DNA from: Comamonas sp. SCN 67-35
GTDB lineage: Bacteria; Pseudomonadota; Gammaproteobacteria; Burkholderiales; Burkholderiaceae_C
Direction: 5' to 3'
Assembly (NCBI GenBank): GCA_001725255.1
Contig: MEFV01000016.1
Location: 42,005-106,004 of the forward strand
Length of the DNA: 64,000 bases
Positions 1 to 11,017 of the stretch are shown here, piece after piece (the stretch's first letter is position 1; each line of letters opens with the position of its first letter). The position numbers and the translations under genes are program-made. The notes under the pieces are model-generated. The model saw only the letters and a program-made list of their open reading frames with translations. It was not told where the DNA came from and ran no database searches.

Positions 1-866
1 AGCGCTCGTCCGCGCGTGCGTTTGCCAAAGTCGCACCAGGCATAGGACAGGCGCGTGGTGCGCGCCACGCGGCTGACCTGGCGCGCCACGAGCAGCCCGG
101 CGTCGAGGTAGGGGCGCGCCATGGGTTCGGGCAGGTAGCCCGCGCCCAGTCCCCGAAGCTGCGCACGGACCTTGGTGGCCAGGCTATCCACCGTCAGCAC
201 CTCCTGCCCGGGCAACAGCCCGATCGTCGCCGGGTGCTGGCGCGCCGAATCGGCCACGGCGATCATGCGGTGGCGGGCCAGGAGCGCATCGGCAATGGGC
301 TCCGCGGCGCTGGCGAGCGGGTGGTGCGGCGCCACGGCGAAGACGAAGCGCAGATCGCCCAGGGGTGCCGTGCGCAGGTTCACGAGAGGCGGCGCCTCGA
401 TGGCCACGCCGATGGCCAGGTCCGCCTGCCCCTGTGTCAGGCGTTCGAGCGTGCCGGTGAGTGTGTCTTCGCGCACCGTCAGGCGCGTGGGAATGTCCAG
501 CGCGTAGAACGCCTCCACGAGTTCCAGCAGCGTGGTGCGTGCGATGGCGCCATCGACCGAGAGCGTCAGCTGCGGTTCCCAGCCCGTGGCCACGCGCCGC
601 ACGCGCTGGGCCACGGCATCCATGTCGGCCAGCAGCCGCTCGCTCTCGCGCAGCAGCTCGCGCCCGGCCTGCGTGGGCACGGCCCGGCGACTGCCGCGGT
701 CGAACAGCAGCACATCCAGGGCTTCCTCGATCTGGCGCACGCGCCAGGTCAGGCCGCTGGGTGCAAGATCGAGCGAGCGCGCCGCCGCGGCAAAGCTGCC
801 GTGCGTGGCGATGGCCTGCAGCAGGCGCAGATTGTCGGGGGTGAGGATGTTGCTGCTGATTTGCAT
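1..866 (-). CDS. LysR-family transcriptional regulator, 3' end outside the window
   Basis: The reading frame opens MQISSNILTPDNLRLLQAIA and runs off the left edge after about 288 codons, so the last few residues are missing. Residues about 9-68 form the LysR winged helix-turn-helix (SFAAAARSLDLAPSGLTWRV, then the wing with FDRGSRR). A periplasmic-binding-like effector domain follows. It is divergent from the pirin gene that starts 113 bp away. That is the usual layout for a LysR protein controlling its divergent neighbour, so pirin is the likely target (inference). The effector is unknown. Confidence 0.85.
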   Translation of the reverse strand, partial: MQISSNILTPDNLRLLQAIATHGSFAAAARSLDLAPSGLTWRVRQIEEALDVLLFDRGSRRAVPTQAGRELLRESERLLADMDAVAQRVRRVATGWEPQLTLSVDGAIARTTLLELVEAFYALDIPTRLTVREDTLTGTLERLTQGQADLAIGVAIEAPPLVNLRTAPLGDLRFVFAVAPHHPLASAAEPIADALLARHRMIAVADSARQHPATIGLLPGQEVLTVDSLATKVRAQLRGLGAGYLPEPMARPYLDAGLLVARQVSRVARTTRLSYAWCDFGKRTRGRA

Positions 867-979
867 TGTTCGTGGGCGTCCATTCAATTCATTTGAATGA
901 TGCATTCAAATGCGGCCCCTGTGCAAAGTCGGCTGCGCTCCCTACATTGGAGACATCAGGCATTCACAGGAGAAGCGCG

Positions 980-1681
980 ATGCTCACCGTTCGCAAGGCA
1001 CAGGACCGCGGCTATGCCGATCATGGCTGGCTCAAGTCCTTTCACAGTTTTTCGTTCGCCGACTACTACGACCCCAGACACATGGGCTGGGGCAATCTGC
1101 GCGTGATCAACGAAGACCGCATTGCGCCAGGTGCGGGCTTCGGCACGCACGGGCACCGCGACATGGAGATCATCAGCTACGTGCTCTCGGGCAATCTCGC
1201 GCACAAGGACAGCATGGGCAACGTCAAGGGCATTCCGCCCGGCGATGTGCAGCGCATGAGCGCGGGCAGCGGCGTGATGCACAGCGAGTTCAACCACGCC
1301 GAGGGTCAGGAGACGCACTTTCTGCAGATCTGGATCCTGCCGGACACGCAGGGTCTCGCGCCCGGCTATGAGCAGGCGAGCGTGCCCGAGGAGGCCAAGC
1401 GCGGGAAATTGCACCTGATCGCTGCACCCATGGGCGCGGGCGGCACCGTGGGCATCCATGCCGACGCGCGGCTGTATGCGGGTTTGTTCGACGGCGGCGA
1501 ATCCGCCCGGCTGGCGATCGCTGCGCAGCGCAAGGCCTACGTGCACCTGGTGCGCGGACGGCTTACGGTCAACGGCACGGCGCTCACGGGCGGTGATGCA
1601 CTGCTGCTGCAGCAGGAGGCCGAGATCACGCTCGGCGACGGCAAGGATGCCGAGGTGCTGGTGTTCGACCTGGCGCAGTGA
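980..1681 (+). CDS. Pirin family protein (YhhW-like bicupin)
   Basis: This 233-aa protein starts at the ATG preceded by AGGAGAAGCGCG. It shows the pirin N-terminal hallmarks: FHSFSFADYYDP, then the cupin metal site GFGTHGHRDMEI and HSEFNH, which supply His and Glu ligands. A second degenerate cupin fills the C-terminal half. Bacterial pirins of this type (E. coli YhhW) bind Fe or Ni and some cleave quercetin, but the physiological role is often oxidative or electrophile stress. The divergent LysR gene is a likely regulator. The substrate cannot be told from sequence. Confidence 0.88.
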   Translation: MLTVRKAQDRGYADHGWLKSFHSFSFADYYDPRHMGWGNLRVINEDRIAPGAGFGTHGHRDMEIISYVLSGNLAHKDSMGNVKGIPPGDVQRMSAGSGVMHSEFNHAEGQETHFLQIWILPDTQGLAPGYEQASVPEEAKRGKLHLIAAPMGAGGTVGIHADARLYAGLFDGGESARLAIAAQRKAYVHLVRGRLTVNGTALTGGDALLLQQEAEITLGDGKDAEVLVFDLAQ

Positions 1682-1686
1682 TGCGA

Positions 1687-1744
1687 TATTGATAGCGGAC
1701 CGCGCTTGATGGACGGGCGCAGGATGATGTTTTGGCTTTGATTC
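1687..1744 (+). repeat. Interspersed short repeat, copy 1
   Basis: The repeat begins a few bases after the pirin stop codon. It opens TTGATAGC, continues CGCGCTTGATGG, then GGCGCA, and ends TTTTGGCTTTGATT. Reverse-complemented, it shares spaced blocks with copies at 12037, 16578, 42893 and 44570 (AGCAGCT, GCGC, GGCTC, TCAAA). I recall similar elements from many Comamonadaceae intergenic regions. It lies between convergent genes (pirin and bpt) and could act as a 3'-end structure. Confidence 0.55.
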
Positions 1745-1755
1745 GATGCTGAATT

Positions 1756-2496
1756 TCAATCGCCGAAGCGCTTCCACGCGCCGTCCAGCAGCAGCTCATA
1801 GGGCTTGAAGCGTGTCTTGTAGTTCATCTTGGGACTGAGCGCGATCCAGTAGCCGAGGTAGACGTATTGCAGGCCCATGGCGCGCGCCTGCTCGATCTGC
1901 CAGAGGATGTTGTAGCTGCCGTAGCTGGCGCCGTCGTCGGGCTCGTAGAAGGTGTAGACCGCCGAGAGGCCGCTGTCCAGGATGTCGAGCACCGAGACCA
2001 TCTTGAGCTCGCCCGGCTCGCCATCGGCGCGCGGCGCGCGGAATTCGATCAGGCGCGAATTCACCCGGCTTTGCAGCAGGAACTGCGTGTATTGGTCGAT
2101 GCTGTCGTGGTCCATGCCGCCGCCCGCGTGGCGCACAGCCTGGTAACGCAGGTAGAGCTGGTAGTGCTCGGGCACGAAGCACAGCCGCAGCGAGCGCGCC
2201 ACCAGCTGCCGATGGCGCTTGATCGCGCGGCGCTGGCTGCGGTCGGGCCGGAATTCCTGTGCCAGGATGCGGATCGGCGTGCAGGCGTTGCAGCCTTCGC
2301 AATGCGGGCGGTAGGTGAACATGCCGCTGCGCCGAAAGCCCTGCGCGATGAGCTCGGAATACACGCCGCTGTGGATCAGGTGGCTGGGCGTGGCCACTTC
2401 CGAGCGCGCCACGTGCCCGGGCAGATAGCTGCATTCGTAGGGCGCCGTGGTGTAGAACTGCAGCGCCTGCAGCGGCAGGTCGTTGAGCTGGGTCAT
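1756..2496 (-). CDS. bpt: Aspartate/glutamate leucyltransferase (bacterial R-transferase homologue)
   Basis: This 246-aa protein has the ATE N-terminal cysteine signature [16 protein letters not shown] and the C-terminal ATE/GNAT-like domain ([20 protein letters not shown]). Bpt transfers leucine from Leu-tRNA to proteins with N-terminal Asp or Glu, creating substrates for ClpS/ClpAP. Its start overlaps the end of aat by 4 bp (ATGA), so the two N-degron transferases are translationally coupled. The length matches the family. Confidence 0.93.
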   Translation of the reverse strand: MTQLNDLPLQALQFYTTAPYECSYLPGHVARSEVATPSHLIHSGVYSELIAQGFRRSGMFTYRPHCEGCNACTPIRILAQEFRPDRSQRRAIKRHRQLVARSLRLCFVPEHYQLYLRYQAVRHAGGGMDHDSIDQYTQFLLQSRVNSRLIEFRAPRADGEPGELKMVSVLDILDSGLSAVYTFYEPDDGASYGSYNILWQIEQARAMGLQYVYLGYWIALSPKMNYKTRFKPYELLLDGAWKRFGD

Positions 2497-3242
2497 TCGC
2501 TATTGGCTCCGAGAAGCTCGTCCCAGCATTCTGGTGCAAAACGCCAATCCATCACTGGCTGTGTGCGTGCCTGCGCCACATGTGTCAGAAAAACCTCACG
2601 CTCGATCTCGCGGGCGCCCAGCGATGCGAGATGCGCCGTGTTCTGCTGGCAGTCGATCAGGGCCACGCCTTCGCGCCGGCACAGCCCGACCAGCGCCGCG
2701 AGCGCGATCTTGGAGGCGTCGGTGGCATGCGCGAACATCGATTCGCCAAACACCGCGCGTCCCAGCGCCACGCAGTACAGCCCGCCCACGAGCCGTCCGT
2801 TCACCCAGGTCTCCACGCTGTGCGCGAAGCCTGTGGCATGCAACGCCTCGTAGGCCTGCACCATGCGCGGCACGATCCAGGTGCTCGACTGTCCCTCGCG
2901 CGGCGTGCCCGCACAGGCATGGATCACGGCGGAAAAATCGCTGTCGATGCGCAGTTCGCACGCGGGTGAGGCGCGAAAGCGCCGCAGCGTCTTGCGCAGC
3001 GAGTGATGCAGCCGAAACTCGGCCGGCCGCAGCACCATGCGCGGCGCGGTGCTCCACCAGAGGATGGGCTGGCCTTCGCTGAACCACGGAAAGATGCCCT
3101 GGCCGTAGGCGGCGACGAGGTGGGGCACATCCAGCGCCCCGCCGGCCGCCAGTAGCCCCGGCATGGGAGTGTCCGCGCCCCAGCTTGCGGCCGCGGGCGG
3201 GAAAGGGTCTTCAGGTGCGAGCCAGGGGATGGAAGTCGTCAT
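2493..3242 (-). CDS. aat: Leucyl/phenylalanyl-tRNA--protein transferase
   Basis: This 249-aa Aat-family protein opens [19 protein letters not shown]. It contains the conserved segments [27 protein letters not shown] and [20 protein letters not shown]. The enzyme adds Leu or Phe from aminoacyl-tRNA to N-terminal Lys or Arg, marking cytosolic proteins for ClpS-ClpAP degradation. It is the first gene of a two-gene unit with bpt, which it overlaps by 4 bp. The stop of trpB lies 39 bp upstream on the same strand, so read-through from trpB is possible. Confidence 0.94.
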   Translation of the reverse strand: MTTSIPWLAPEDPFPPAAASWGADTPMPGLLAAGGALDVPHLVAAYGQGIFPWFSEGQPILWWSTAPRMVLRPAEFRLHHSLRKTLRRFRASPACELRIDSDFSAVIHACAGTPREGQSSTWIVPRMVQAYEALHATGFAHSVETWVNGRLVGGLYCVALGRAVFGESMFAHATDASKIALAALVGLCRREGVALIDCQQNTAHLASLGAREIEREVFLTHVAQARTQPVMDWRFAPECWDELLGANSE

Positions 3243-3281
3243 GCCTCGCGCCTGCCGTGCACCCGGGAAGGGGCGGGATGC

Positions 3282-4484
<1,203 letters not shown>

Positions 4485-4757
4485 GGGCTGTCCCCTGGAT
4501 GAGTGGTTGGGAAAAAGCGGCGGCTGGAACTGGATCGGACCGTTGCCACGGTCCACATCGTTCGTGCGGCCAAGTCTGGAAGGATTGTTGCATGGCGGAA
4601 CCCCGGACGAAACCATGGCCCACGGGCGGTGGTGGAGGGTCCCCAGCGCGCCTACCGCACGACATCGTTTCGCCGGGGAGCGGAGACAAGACCCGAATGC
4701 CGCTCGTGGTGACGGCCACCATGTGTTCGAACCGCGCGGACAGCCGCTCGTTGTCCC

Positions 4758-5369
4758 TTATCGCTGAGTCAGCGCGAGCTGAGCGGCCAGCACCGCGAAA
4801 GCGCCGGCGAAACCACGACGCGTCCAGGTCTGGACGGAAGGGCTGGACAGGATGCGCTGCCGGACCGTGGCGGCAAACGTGCCGTAAGAGGCAAAGACCG
4901 CGAAGGTCAGTGCCATGAATACCAGGCTCAGTTCCAGCATGCGACGCACTGGGGCCGTTTCGCCTACCGTGACGAACTGCGGCAGGAAGGCCAGAAAGAA
5001 GATCGACAGCTTGGGATTCAGGAGGTTGATGAGAATCGCCGAAACGATGACCTGCCGGGCATTCCTTTCTCCTGCCCTGTCGTTCAGGTTCAGCATGGTG
5101 CGATCGCGGAATATCGCCCAGGCCATGTAGAGAAGATAGGCAACGCCGAGAGACTTGAGGATCTGGAAGGCTCCAGCGCTGGCATGAAGCAGCGCCGCGA
5201 GTCCGCTGACCGCCGCGAGCACGTGGGGCACGATGCCGAGCGTGCAGCCCAGGGCCGCAACGAGGCTGGCGCGTGAGCCTCCCGAGAGGCCGGCTGCCAC
5301 CGTATAGATGGCGCCGGTTCCCGGCGCTGCAATGATGACCAGGGCCGTGAGAAGGAATTCGGGTGTCAT
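4758..5369 (-). CDS. LysE/RhtB family amino-acid exporter
   Basis: This 203-aa hydrophobic protein has about six membrane segments. It carries the RhtB/LysE features PGTGAIYTVAAGLSGGSRAS near the N-terminus and NLLNPKLSIFFLAFLPQF in the middle. Members export amino acids such as homoserine, threonine or lysine from the cytoplasm. The AraC-type regulator gene at 5534-6352 lies just upstream on the same strand, a common pairing for LysE-family exporters, so regulation by it is likely (inference). The substrate is undetermined. Confidence 0.87.
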   Translation of the reverse strand: MTPEFLLTALVIIAAPGTGAIYTVAAGLSGGSRASLVAALGCTLGIVPHVLAAVSGLAALLHASAGAFQILKSLGVAYLLYMAWAIFRDRTMLNLNDRAGERNARQVIVSAILINLLNPKLSIFFLAFLPQFVTVGETAPVRRMLELSLVFMALTFAVFASYGTFAATVRQRILSSPSVQTWTRRGFAGAFAVLAAQLALTQR

Positions 5370-5533
5370 CGCGGCGTCCTCTCGCTTGTGCGGCGGCCGG
5401 GCCGTGTGACTTTCGGTGCCTGGAGGCGGATGTCGGACAGATGGCGGAACTGCAATGGCATATCGGTGGCTCGATGAAGTTTCGGGCCACTGTGCACGAT
5501 GCGCTGGCGCGCCGTCTTGAACGAAACTGCGGG

Positions 5534-6352
5534 TCAGTTCATCGCTGCCGCATAAAGCCCCGGGGAAATGCCGTAGGTGCGGGTGAACAGCCGGGTCATG
5601 TGGCTCTGATCTGCGAAACCAGCTTCGCAGGCGGCATCGGCCAGGGTCACTCCGGCGGCGATCTGTTTTCGCGCCTTCTGGAGCCTGCGCTGTACGAGAT
5701 AGGCATGCGGCGTGAGGCCGGTGAGCTTGGAGAAACCCCGGATGAGCTGGAACTGGCTGACGCCGCCGAGGCGTGCCAGTTCGGGAATCGACAGCGGCGT
5801 GGACGGGTCGTCGTCGATGCGCGCACGGGCCCGTTCGATGCCGCTGGGCGCTGCGCGCGCACGCTCTTCATGACCAGGCTCCATGAGTCCGACAAGAAGC
5901 AGCAGCAGGCCCTCGCGGGCTTCGATCTCGCTGTGCCCGCCTCGCGGATCGATGGCGGCACGAAAAAGAGCGCAAAAACGGCGTGCGGCTGCGGCGTCGC
6001 GCATCGCGGGCCGTGTCAGCTCCGCGCAACGGGCGCTGCCGCCCGTCAGATCCGCCATCGCGTCGGCCAGCACTGCCGGGTCGAAGTACAGCATTCGCCA
6101 GGCGCGGCCATGTGCGTCGAGCGGAGTGCCGTCGTGTACCTCGCCCGGATTGACGCTGATGACGTCTCCCGCCATTGCTTCGACGACGCCGCGCCCGCTG
6201 AGGGATTTTTGCCCGCCGCGCAGAATGAGGCCTATGCCGTACTGGTCATGCGTGTGGCGGCCGAAGGCATGGGTGGTATCGGCGGCCATGGCCTCCACGC
6301 CTAGCACCCCGCACCGGGTAGCGCGAAACGATCCCTTGTTCATGAATCGCAC
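5534..6352 (-). CDS. AraC-family transcriptional regulator
   Basis: This 272-aa protein has an N-terminal AraC-type cupin ligand domain (HAFGRHTHDQYGIGLILRGG, residues about 28-47). The C-terminal half carries two helix-turn-helix motifs (STPLSIPELARLGGVSQFQL and VTLADAACEAGFADQSHMTR), followed by the family's closing FTRTYGISPG. A start at the internal Met4 is equally possible. It sits 164 bp upstream of, and codirectional with, the LysE-type exporter and probably controls it. Confidence 0.87.
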   Translation of the reverse strand: MRFMNKGSFRATRCGVLGVEAMAADTTHAFGRHTHDQYGIGLILRGGQKSLSGRGVVEAMAGDVISVNPGEVHDGTPLDAHGRAWRMLYFDPAVLADAMADLTGGSARCAELTRPAMRDAAAARRFCALFRAAIDPRGGHSEIEAREGLLLLLVGLMEPGHEERARAAPSGIERARARIDDDPSTPLSIPELARLGGVSQFQLIRGFSKLTGLTPHAYLVQRRLQKARKQIAAGVTLADAACEAGFADQSHMTRLFTRTYGISPGLYAAAMN

Positions 6353-6499
6353 CGGTTTATCCAGGCCGTGATCCGTGTCGTGATGGCTGCTTCATGAAAA
6401 CTTTCCATGCATGCAGTCATTGTAAAAATTCGGATAAAAATCGGACTTGAATCCTCGCCAATCAATCGCGAGCAGCTATTCAATCAATAGTTCGCTGCT

Positions 6500-6913
6500 T
6501 CAGCGCAGGCCGCCGCCCGCCGCCCCGCCGGCTCGCTGAATCAGCTCGATCTTGTAGCCGTCGGGGTCCGTCACGAAGGCGATCACCGTGCTGCCGCCCT
6601 TGACCGGCCCGGCCTCGCGCGTCACCTGGCCGCCTGCGGCCTTGATCTTCTCGCAGGCGGCGTAGGCGTCGGGCACGCCGATGGCGATGTGGCCGTAAGC
6701 CGTGCCGATCTCGTACTCGGTGGTGCCCCAGTTGTAAGTGAGCTCGATCTCCGCCTGGCCGGGATTGCCGCCCTCGTAGCCGACGAAGGCCAGGCTGTAT
6801 TTGTATTCGGGGTTTTCGCTCGTGCGCAGCAACTGCATGCCGAGCACCTGGGTGTAGAAATCGATGGCGCGCTGCAGGTTGCCCACGCGCAGCATGGTGT
6901 GGAGGAGTCGCAT
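6500..6913 (-). CDS. gloA: Lactoylglutathione lyase (glyoxalase I)
   Basis: This 137-aa single-domain vicinal oxygen chelate enzyme starts at [13 protein letters not shown], preceded by a suitable spacing; a longer frame adds ten unsupported residues. His5, Glu57 in IELTYNWG, His75 in YGHIAIGV and Glu123 in GYKIELIQ match the metal ligands of bacterial Ni-type GloA. It isomerises the methylglyoxal-glutathione hemithioacetal to S-lactoylglutathione. It is divergent from selD. Confidence 0.93.
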   Translation of the reverse strand: MRLLHTMLRVGNLQRAIDFYTQVLGMQLLRTSENPEYKYSLAFVGYEGGNPGQAEIELTYNWGTTEYEIGTAYGHIAIGVPDAYAACEKIKAAGGQVTREAGPVKGGSTVIAFVTDPDGYKIELIQRAGGAAGGGLR

Positions 6914-6972
6914 GGCAACATTATGGCAAGCGTGCTGCGACAATTCCCGCTTTGAATGCGACTGAAACCCCG

Positions 6973-8043
6973 ATGACCGACGTCAGCACCGTGCCCACCG
7001 AATCCATTCGCCTCACCAGCCTCTCGCACGGTGGCGGCTGCGGCTGCAAGATCGCGCCCGGGGTGCTGCAGGAAATCCTCAAGACGAGTGCGTCTGGCTT
7101 CGTGCCCCCCGAGCTGCTGGTGGGCAATGAGACCGCGGACGACGCGGCAGTCTACCGCCTGAACGACGAGCAGGCGCTGGTGGCCACCACCGATTTCTTC
7201 ATGCCCATCGTCGATGACCCGTTCGACTTCGGCCGCATCGCCGCCGCCAACGCGATCAGCGACGTGTACGCCATGGGCGGCAAGCCCGTCATGGCGCTGG
7301 CGTTGCTGGCGATGCCGGTGAAAAAGCTGTCGCTGCAGACCATAGGCCAGATCGTGCGTGGCGGCGAGGCGGTGTGCCGCGAGGCGGGCATTCCGATCGC
7401 GGGCGGGCACACCATCGATTCGGTGGAGCCGATCTACGGCCTCGTCGTCATGGGGCTGGTGCACCCCGCCCGCGTCAAGCGCAATGCGAGCGCGCAGGCG
7501 GGCGATGTGCTGATTCTGGGCAAGCGTCTGGGCGTGGGCGTGCTCTCGGCGGCGCTCAAGAAAGATGCGCTCGACGCGCGAGGCTATGGCGAACTGGTCG
7601 CCAGCACCACGCAGCTCAACACCCCGGGCGTGCCGCTGGCCGAGATGGCGCAGGTGCATGCCTTGACCGACGTCACCGGCTTCGGCCTGGCGGGCCACAC
7701 ACTGGAGCTGGCCCGGGCCTCGGGCCTGGAGGCCGTGGTGCACTACGGCGCGCTGCCCCTGCTGCCCGAGGTGTCACGCCTGGCGGCGGCTGGCTTCGTC
7801 ACCGGCGCATCGGGGCGCAACTGGGCGGCATACGGCGCCGAGGTGCGGCTGGATGCGGCGCTGCCCGAGGTGGCGCGTGACCTCGTGGCCGATCCGCAGA
7901 CCTCGGGCGGCCTGCTGGTGAGCTGCGCGCCCGAGGCGGTGCCTGCGGTGCTGGAGGTCTTTCGCGCGCAGGGCTTCGATCACGCGGCGGTGATCGGACG
8001 GATGCAGGCGGCCGCCGTACCTGGGCTGACGGTATTGCCCTGA
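6973..8043 (+). CDS. selD: Selenide, water dikinase (selenophosphate synthase), cysteine form
   Basis: The call is about 356 aa from ATG 6973; an in-frame TTG at 6952 would add seven residues, and neither start has a strong ribosome-binding site. The glycine-rich catalytic segment [10 protein letters not shown] has Cys at the position that is selenocysteine in some SelD proteins. Other family motifs are [48 protein letters not shown] and DPQTSGGLL. SelD makes selenophosphate from selenide and ATP for selenocysteine and 2-selenouridine. No selA, selB or mnmH is in the window. Confidence 0.93.
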   Translation: MTDVSTVPTESIRLTSLSHGGGCGCKIAPGVLQEILKTSASGFVPPELLVGNETADDAAVYRLNDEQALVATTDFFMPIVDDPFDFGRIAAANAISDVYAMGGKPVMALALLAMPVKKLSLQTIGQIVRGGEAVCREAGIPIAGGHTIDSVEPIYGLVVMGLVHPARVKRNASAQAGDVLILGKRLGVGVLSAALKKDALDARGYGELVASTTQLNTPGVPLAEMAQVHALTDVTGFGLAGHTLELARASGLEAVVHYGALPLLPEVSRLAAAGFVTGASGRNWAAYGAEVRLDAALPEVARDLVADPQTSGGLLVSCAPEAVPAVLEVFRAQGFDHAAVIGRMQAAAVPGLTVLP

Positions 8044-8094
8044 CGCCTGCCGCAGCGTGTGCGCGCCGACGGCTTACGGCTGACCCCTTGCCAT

Positions 8095-8682
8095 TTACTG
8101 CTTGAACGCCTCGATGGTCGCGCCGATGCGCACCGACTTCGGCATGCCCACCTTCACGAGGTAGTCCATGCCCCATAGCGTGCGGTCGATCACGGCCTCG
8201 AAGTCGCCGCCGCAGGCCTCGGTCTTGGCGCGCTGGTTGGGGTAGCAGCGAAACTGCAGCGCCTTCAGCGTGACCGGGTGCGTCTGGCCGAGCAGCGTGA
8301 GCTGGCCGGGCACCTCGACCAGGCGCTCGCCGTCGAACACCAGGCGGTTGGAGACAAAGCGCATGGTCGGGTGCCTGGCCGTGTCAAACAGGTCGGCCGT
8401 GCGCAGGTGCTCGTCAAAACCCTTGGAGCCGCTGTAGACGCTGGCGGTCTGCACGACGATGTCGATCGCGCCGGCCCCGGCCTCCTTGTCGAAGCGCACG
8501 CTGCCCGATACCTCGCCGAAGCGCGCGCGGTTGATCGAGGCGCCGTTGTGGTCGATGGCGAAGGTGGCGTAGGTGTGATCCAGATCGATCTTGTAATCGG
8601 CCGGCGCGGCATGGGCAGCCAACGAACCCATCGCCCATGCGGCAGAGGCGAGGATCAGGGAAAGCAGGCGAGCTTGCATCAT
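8095..8682 (-). CDS. YceI family periplasmic protein
   Basis: This 195-aa protein has a signal peptide (MMQARLLSLILASAAWAMGS ending AAHA-A). The mature domain begins DYKIDLDHTYATFAIDH and shows the YceI lipocalin-like pattern (SGSVRFDKEAG, HPTMRFVSNRL, LTLLGQTHPVTL). YceI proteins bind polyprenyl chains in a beta barrel. Several are induced by base or osmotic stress, but the physiological ligand is usually unknown. It stands alone, and nothing in its neighbours indicates a pathway. Confidence 0.88.
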   Translation of the reverse strand: MMQARLLSLILASAAWAMGSLAAHAAPADYKIDLDHTYATFAIDHNGASINRARFGEVSGSVRFDKEAGAGAIDIVVQTASVYSGSKGFDEHLRTADLFDTARHPTMRFVSNRLVFDGERLVEVPGQLTLLGQTHPVTLKALQFRCYPNQRAKTEACGGDFEAVIDRTLWGMDYLVKVGMPKSVRIGATIEAFKQ

Positions 8683-8855
8683 GAAGGTCTTTCTGGAGCT
8701 GGGTTGCGGGAAAGTCAGCGGTATCGATGCCCTGAGGGCACGGGTGCGATCGGGATTGACCCCGATTGTTTCGTGGAATTCCTACCGTACCTGACCCCCA
8801 GCGTCAGACCTTGCGCAAGATCAATACCGAGGATGCGCGGCCCCGCGGACAGCGC

Positions 8856-10145
8856 TCAGCGCCTGGCCGGATCGAAGTGTTTGGTGATCCCCATCCAGCA
8901 CTCGTGGTACTGGCGCTGGCGTTGCGGCGATTCGAGCGCGAAGCGCGTGGTCTGGATCATCACCGGCGTCTCGAACATGATGGCCATCGTGTCCTTGACG
9001 TAATCGGGCTGGCTGGTGTCGCGCGTGCTGGCCTTCTCGAAGGTGCCCGCGTCCGGCCCGTGGCCGATCATGGGGTTGTGCAGCGACGCGCCGCCGGGCA
9101 GAAAGCCCTCGGCCTTGGCGTCGTACACGCCGTGCACCAGACCCATGAATTCGCCCGCGATGTTGCGGTGAAACCAGGGCGGGCGGAAGGTGTCCTGCAT
9201 CGCGAGCACGCGCGGCGCGAACACGGCGAAATCCAGCGTATCGACGCCCGGCGTGCTGCTCGGCGCATGCAGCACGAGGTTGATCGACGGGTCCGGGTGG
9301 TCGTAGCTGATCGAGCCCATCACGTTGAATTGGCGCAGGTCGTACTTGTAGGGCGCGCCGCTGCCGTGCCAGGCGACCACGTCGAGCGGTGAATGGCCGA
9401 TCGGTGCCTTCCACAGACGCCCCTGGAACTTGGCCACCATCTCGAAGTGGCCCTCCGCGTCTTCATACGCCGCCACGGGCGTAAGGAAGTCGCGCGGGTG
9501 CGCGAGGCCGTTGGAGCCCATCACGCCCAGATCGGGCAGGCGCAGGTGCGCGCCGTAGTTTTCGCAGACATAGCCGCGCGCCGCGCCTTCGGGCAGCGCC
9601 ACGCGAAAGCGCACGCCGCGCGGGATCACGGCGATTTCCTGCGGCTCGACGTCGAGCACGCCGAACTCGGTGGCGATGTGCAGGCGTCCGTGCTGCGGCA
9701 CGATCAGCAGCTCGCCGTCGGCATCGTGAAAGTAGCGTGTGGTCATCGACTGGTTGGCGGTATAGATGTGCACCGCGGAGCCGGTGTTGCCGCCCATGGT
9801 GGTCATGCCGTCGATGAAGTCCACCTGGGCCGCAGGGCCAGGCAGAGGCAGCGGGTCCCAGCGCAGCGGGTTGGGCGGCGTGGGCACCTCGTCGAAGTGG
9901 CTGAGCCAGCGCGGCGCGATGTCGCAGAGCTCGTACGGCTCCTGCACCGCCGCCGGGCGGATGCGGTAGAGCCACGAGCGCCGGTTGGCGTGGCGCGGCG
10001 CGGTGAAGGCCGTGCCCGAAAGCTGCTCGGCATAAAGCCCGTAGGCGGCCTTCTGCGGCGAGTTGCCGCGCCTGGGCAAGGCTCCGGGGAGGGCTTCGGT
10101 CGAAAACTCGTTGCCGAAGCCGGACATGTAACGCAGTTCATCCAT
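8856..10145 (-). CDS. hmgA: Homogentisate 1,2-dioxygenase
   Basis: This 429-aa protein starts at [20 protein letters not shown], with AGGAG seven bases upstream; a start seven codons earlier has no such site. The Fe(II) ligands are in the [17 protein letters not shown] segment (His, Glu) and in the later NPMIGHGPD segment. The enzyme opens homogentisate to maleylacetoacetate in tyrosine and phenylalanine catabolism. The genes for the next steps (maiA, fah) are not adjacent. An aromatic aminotransferase at 21-22 kb belongs to the same pathway but is not linked in an operon. Confidence 0.94.
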   Translation of the reverse strand: MDELRYMSGFGNEFSTEALPGALPRRGNSPQKAAYGLYAEQLSGTAFTAPRHANRRSWLYRIRPAAVQEPYELCDIAPRWLSHFDEVPTPPNPLRWDPLPLPGPAAQVDFIDGMTTMGGNTGSAVHIYTANQSMTTRYFHDADGELLIVPQHGRLHIATEFGVLDVEPQEIAVIPRGVRFRVALPEGAARGYVCENYGAHLRLPDLGVMGSNGLAHPRDFLTPVAAYEDAEGHFEMVAKFQGRLWKAPIGHSPLDVVAWHGSGAPYKYDLRQFNVMGSISYDHPDPSINLVLHAPSSTPGVDTLDFAVFAPRVLAMQDTFRPPWFHRNIAGEFMGLVHGVYDAKAEGFLPGGASLHNPMIGHGPDAGTFEKASTRDTSQPDYVKDTMAIMFETPVMIQTTRFALESPQRQRQYHECWMGITKHFDPARR

Positions 10146-10315
10146 GGTGGGCTCCTGTCGATCCATGGATGGAAGGTTAACCTCTCGGGGAGGTTTGCGT
10201 GCGGCCTGTGCCGGACATGGGAGCGTGCGTCAAACGCTCAAGGACGCCGCCAAGCACTGCCCCGGCCCAGACCCGGGTATTGGCTGTGTTCGTTCGAGGG
10301 GGTGTCCTTCCTGTC

Positions 10316-10723
10316 TCAATCGGCCACCTTTCGCACCAGCACGCCACTGAGCTCGGTGCCGGGTGATACCGTGTTGAATACGGTGCCGTATTTCTTCACG
10401 TTTTCGTGGAGCAGCCTGAGGCGCTGGTCGGATTCATCCGTGTCCACAATGATCTCGTAACGGACGGATTCCAGGCGTGGTGGTACATCCTGGCGGACGC
10501 CGTCGACTTTGACTTCCACACCGCGCAGCTGAAATTTCAGAATGGGTGTGACGCGCTCGATACCCTTGACCATGCATGCAGTGAGCGCGGCCAGCAAAAG
10601 CTCTGCCGGGTTGAACGCGTCGGGGTTGCCCGCTGGGTCGGTGTCCAGCGCGATCCTGGCGTTCTTGCAGCGAGCGACGCTGTGATGGCCATCGACCCGC
10701 TCCGTCACGACGTGAAAGCGCAT
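10316..10723 (-). CDS. OsmC family protein
   Basis: This protein is about 135 aa from ATG 10723 (AGGACA upstream); an ATG nine codons earlier is possible. It shows the OsmC/Ohr fold signature NPAELLLAALTACMVKGIE, with a redox Cys at the helix start. I do not see the second C-terminal cysteine of true Ohr hydroperoxide reductases, so YhfA-like OsmC is the safer call. It probably reduces small electrophiles or peroxides in the cytosol. Confidence 0.82.
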   Translation of the reverse strand: MRFHVVTERVDGHHSVARCKNARIALDTDPAGNPDAFNPAELLLAALTACMVKGIERVTPILKFQLRGVEVKVDGVRQDVPPRLESVRYEIIVDTDESDQRLRLLHENVKKYGTVFNTVSPGTELSGVLVRKVAD

Positions 10724-11017
10724 CTTCTGTCCTGTGCCTGGAGTTTCCATGCTGATGCTTCAGAGAAATTTGATGAATTCGACGGTCCTGCCGACACCGA
10801 TTGTCAGCCAATACGCCCCGCAGGCACCAGCAGAAGCGCGAAAGCGCTGCGTCCGGGCCGCCAGGGGTTTCACCGGACAAAGCGACGGGCCATGGGTCGG
10901 CGGGTATCGGTGGCAACGAAGATCAATACGCCTTGTCAGCGACCCGCTTCTTGCAATGGTCGGTTGGGGCGATGGCTGGCCCTGACCCCAGCTAAACTCG
11001 CCTGAGTTGGGGGCACG

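Noticed and set aside
6440..6482. Further copy of the interspersed repeat upstream of gloA's 3' end
   Set aside because: Only CGCGAGCAGCTATT matches well; too weak to call, mentioned as a candidate only.
6973..8043. Selenocysteine-containing SelD
   Set aside because: The catalytic segment has TGC (Cys), not TGA, at the active position.
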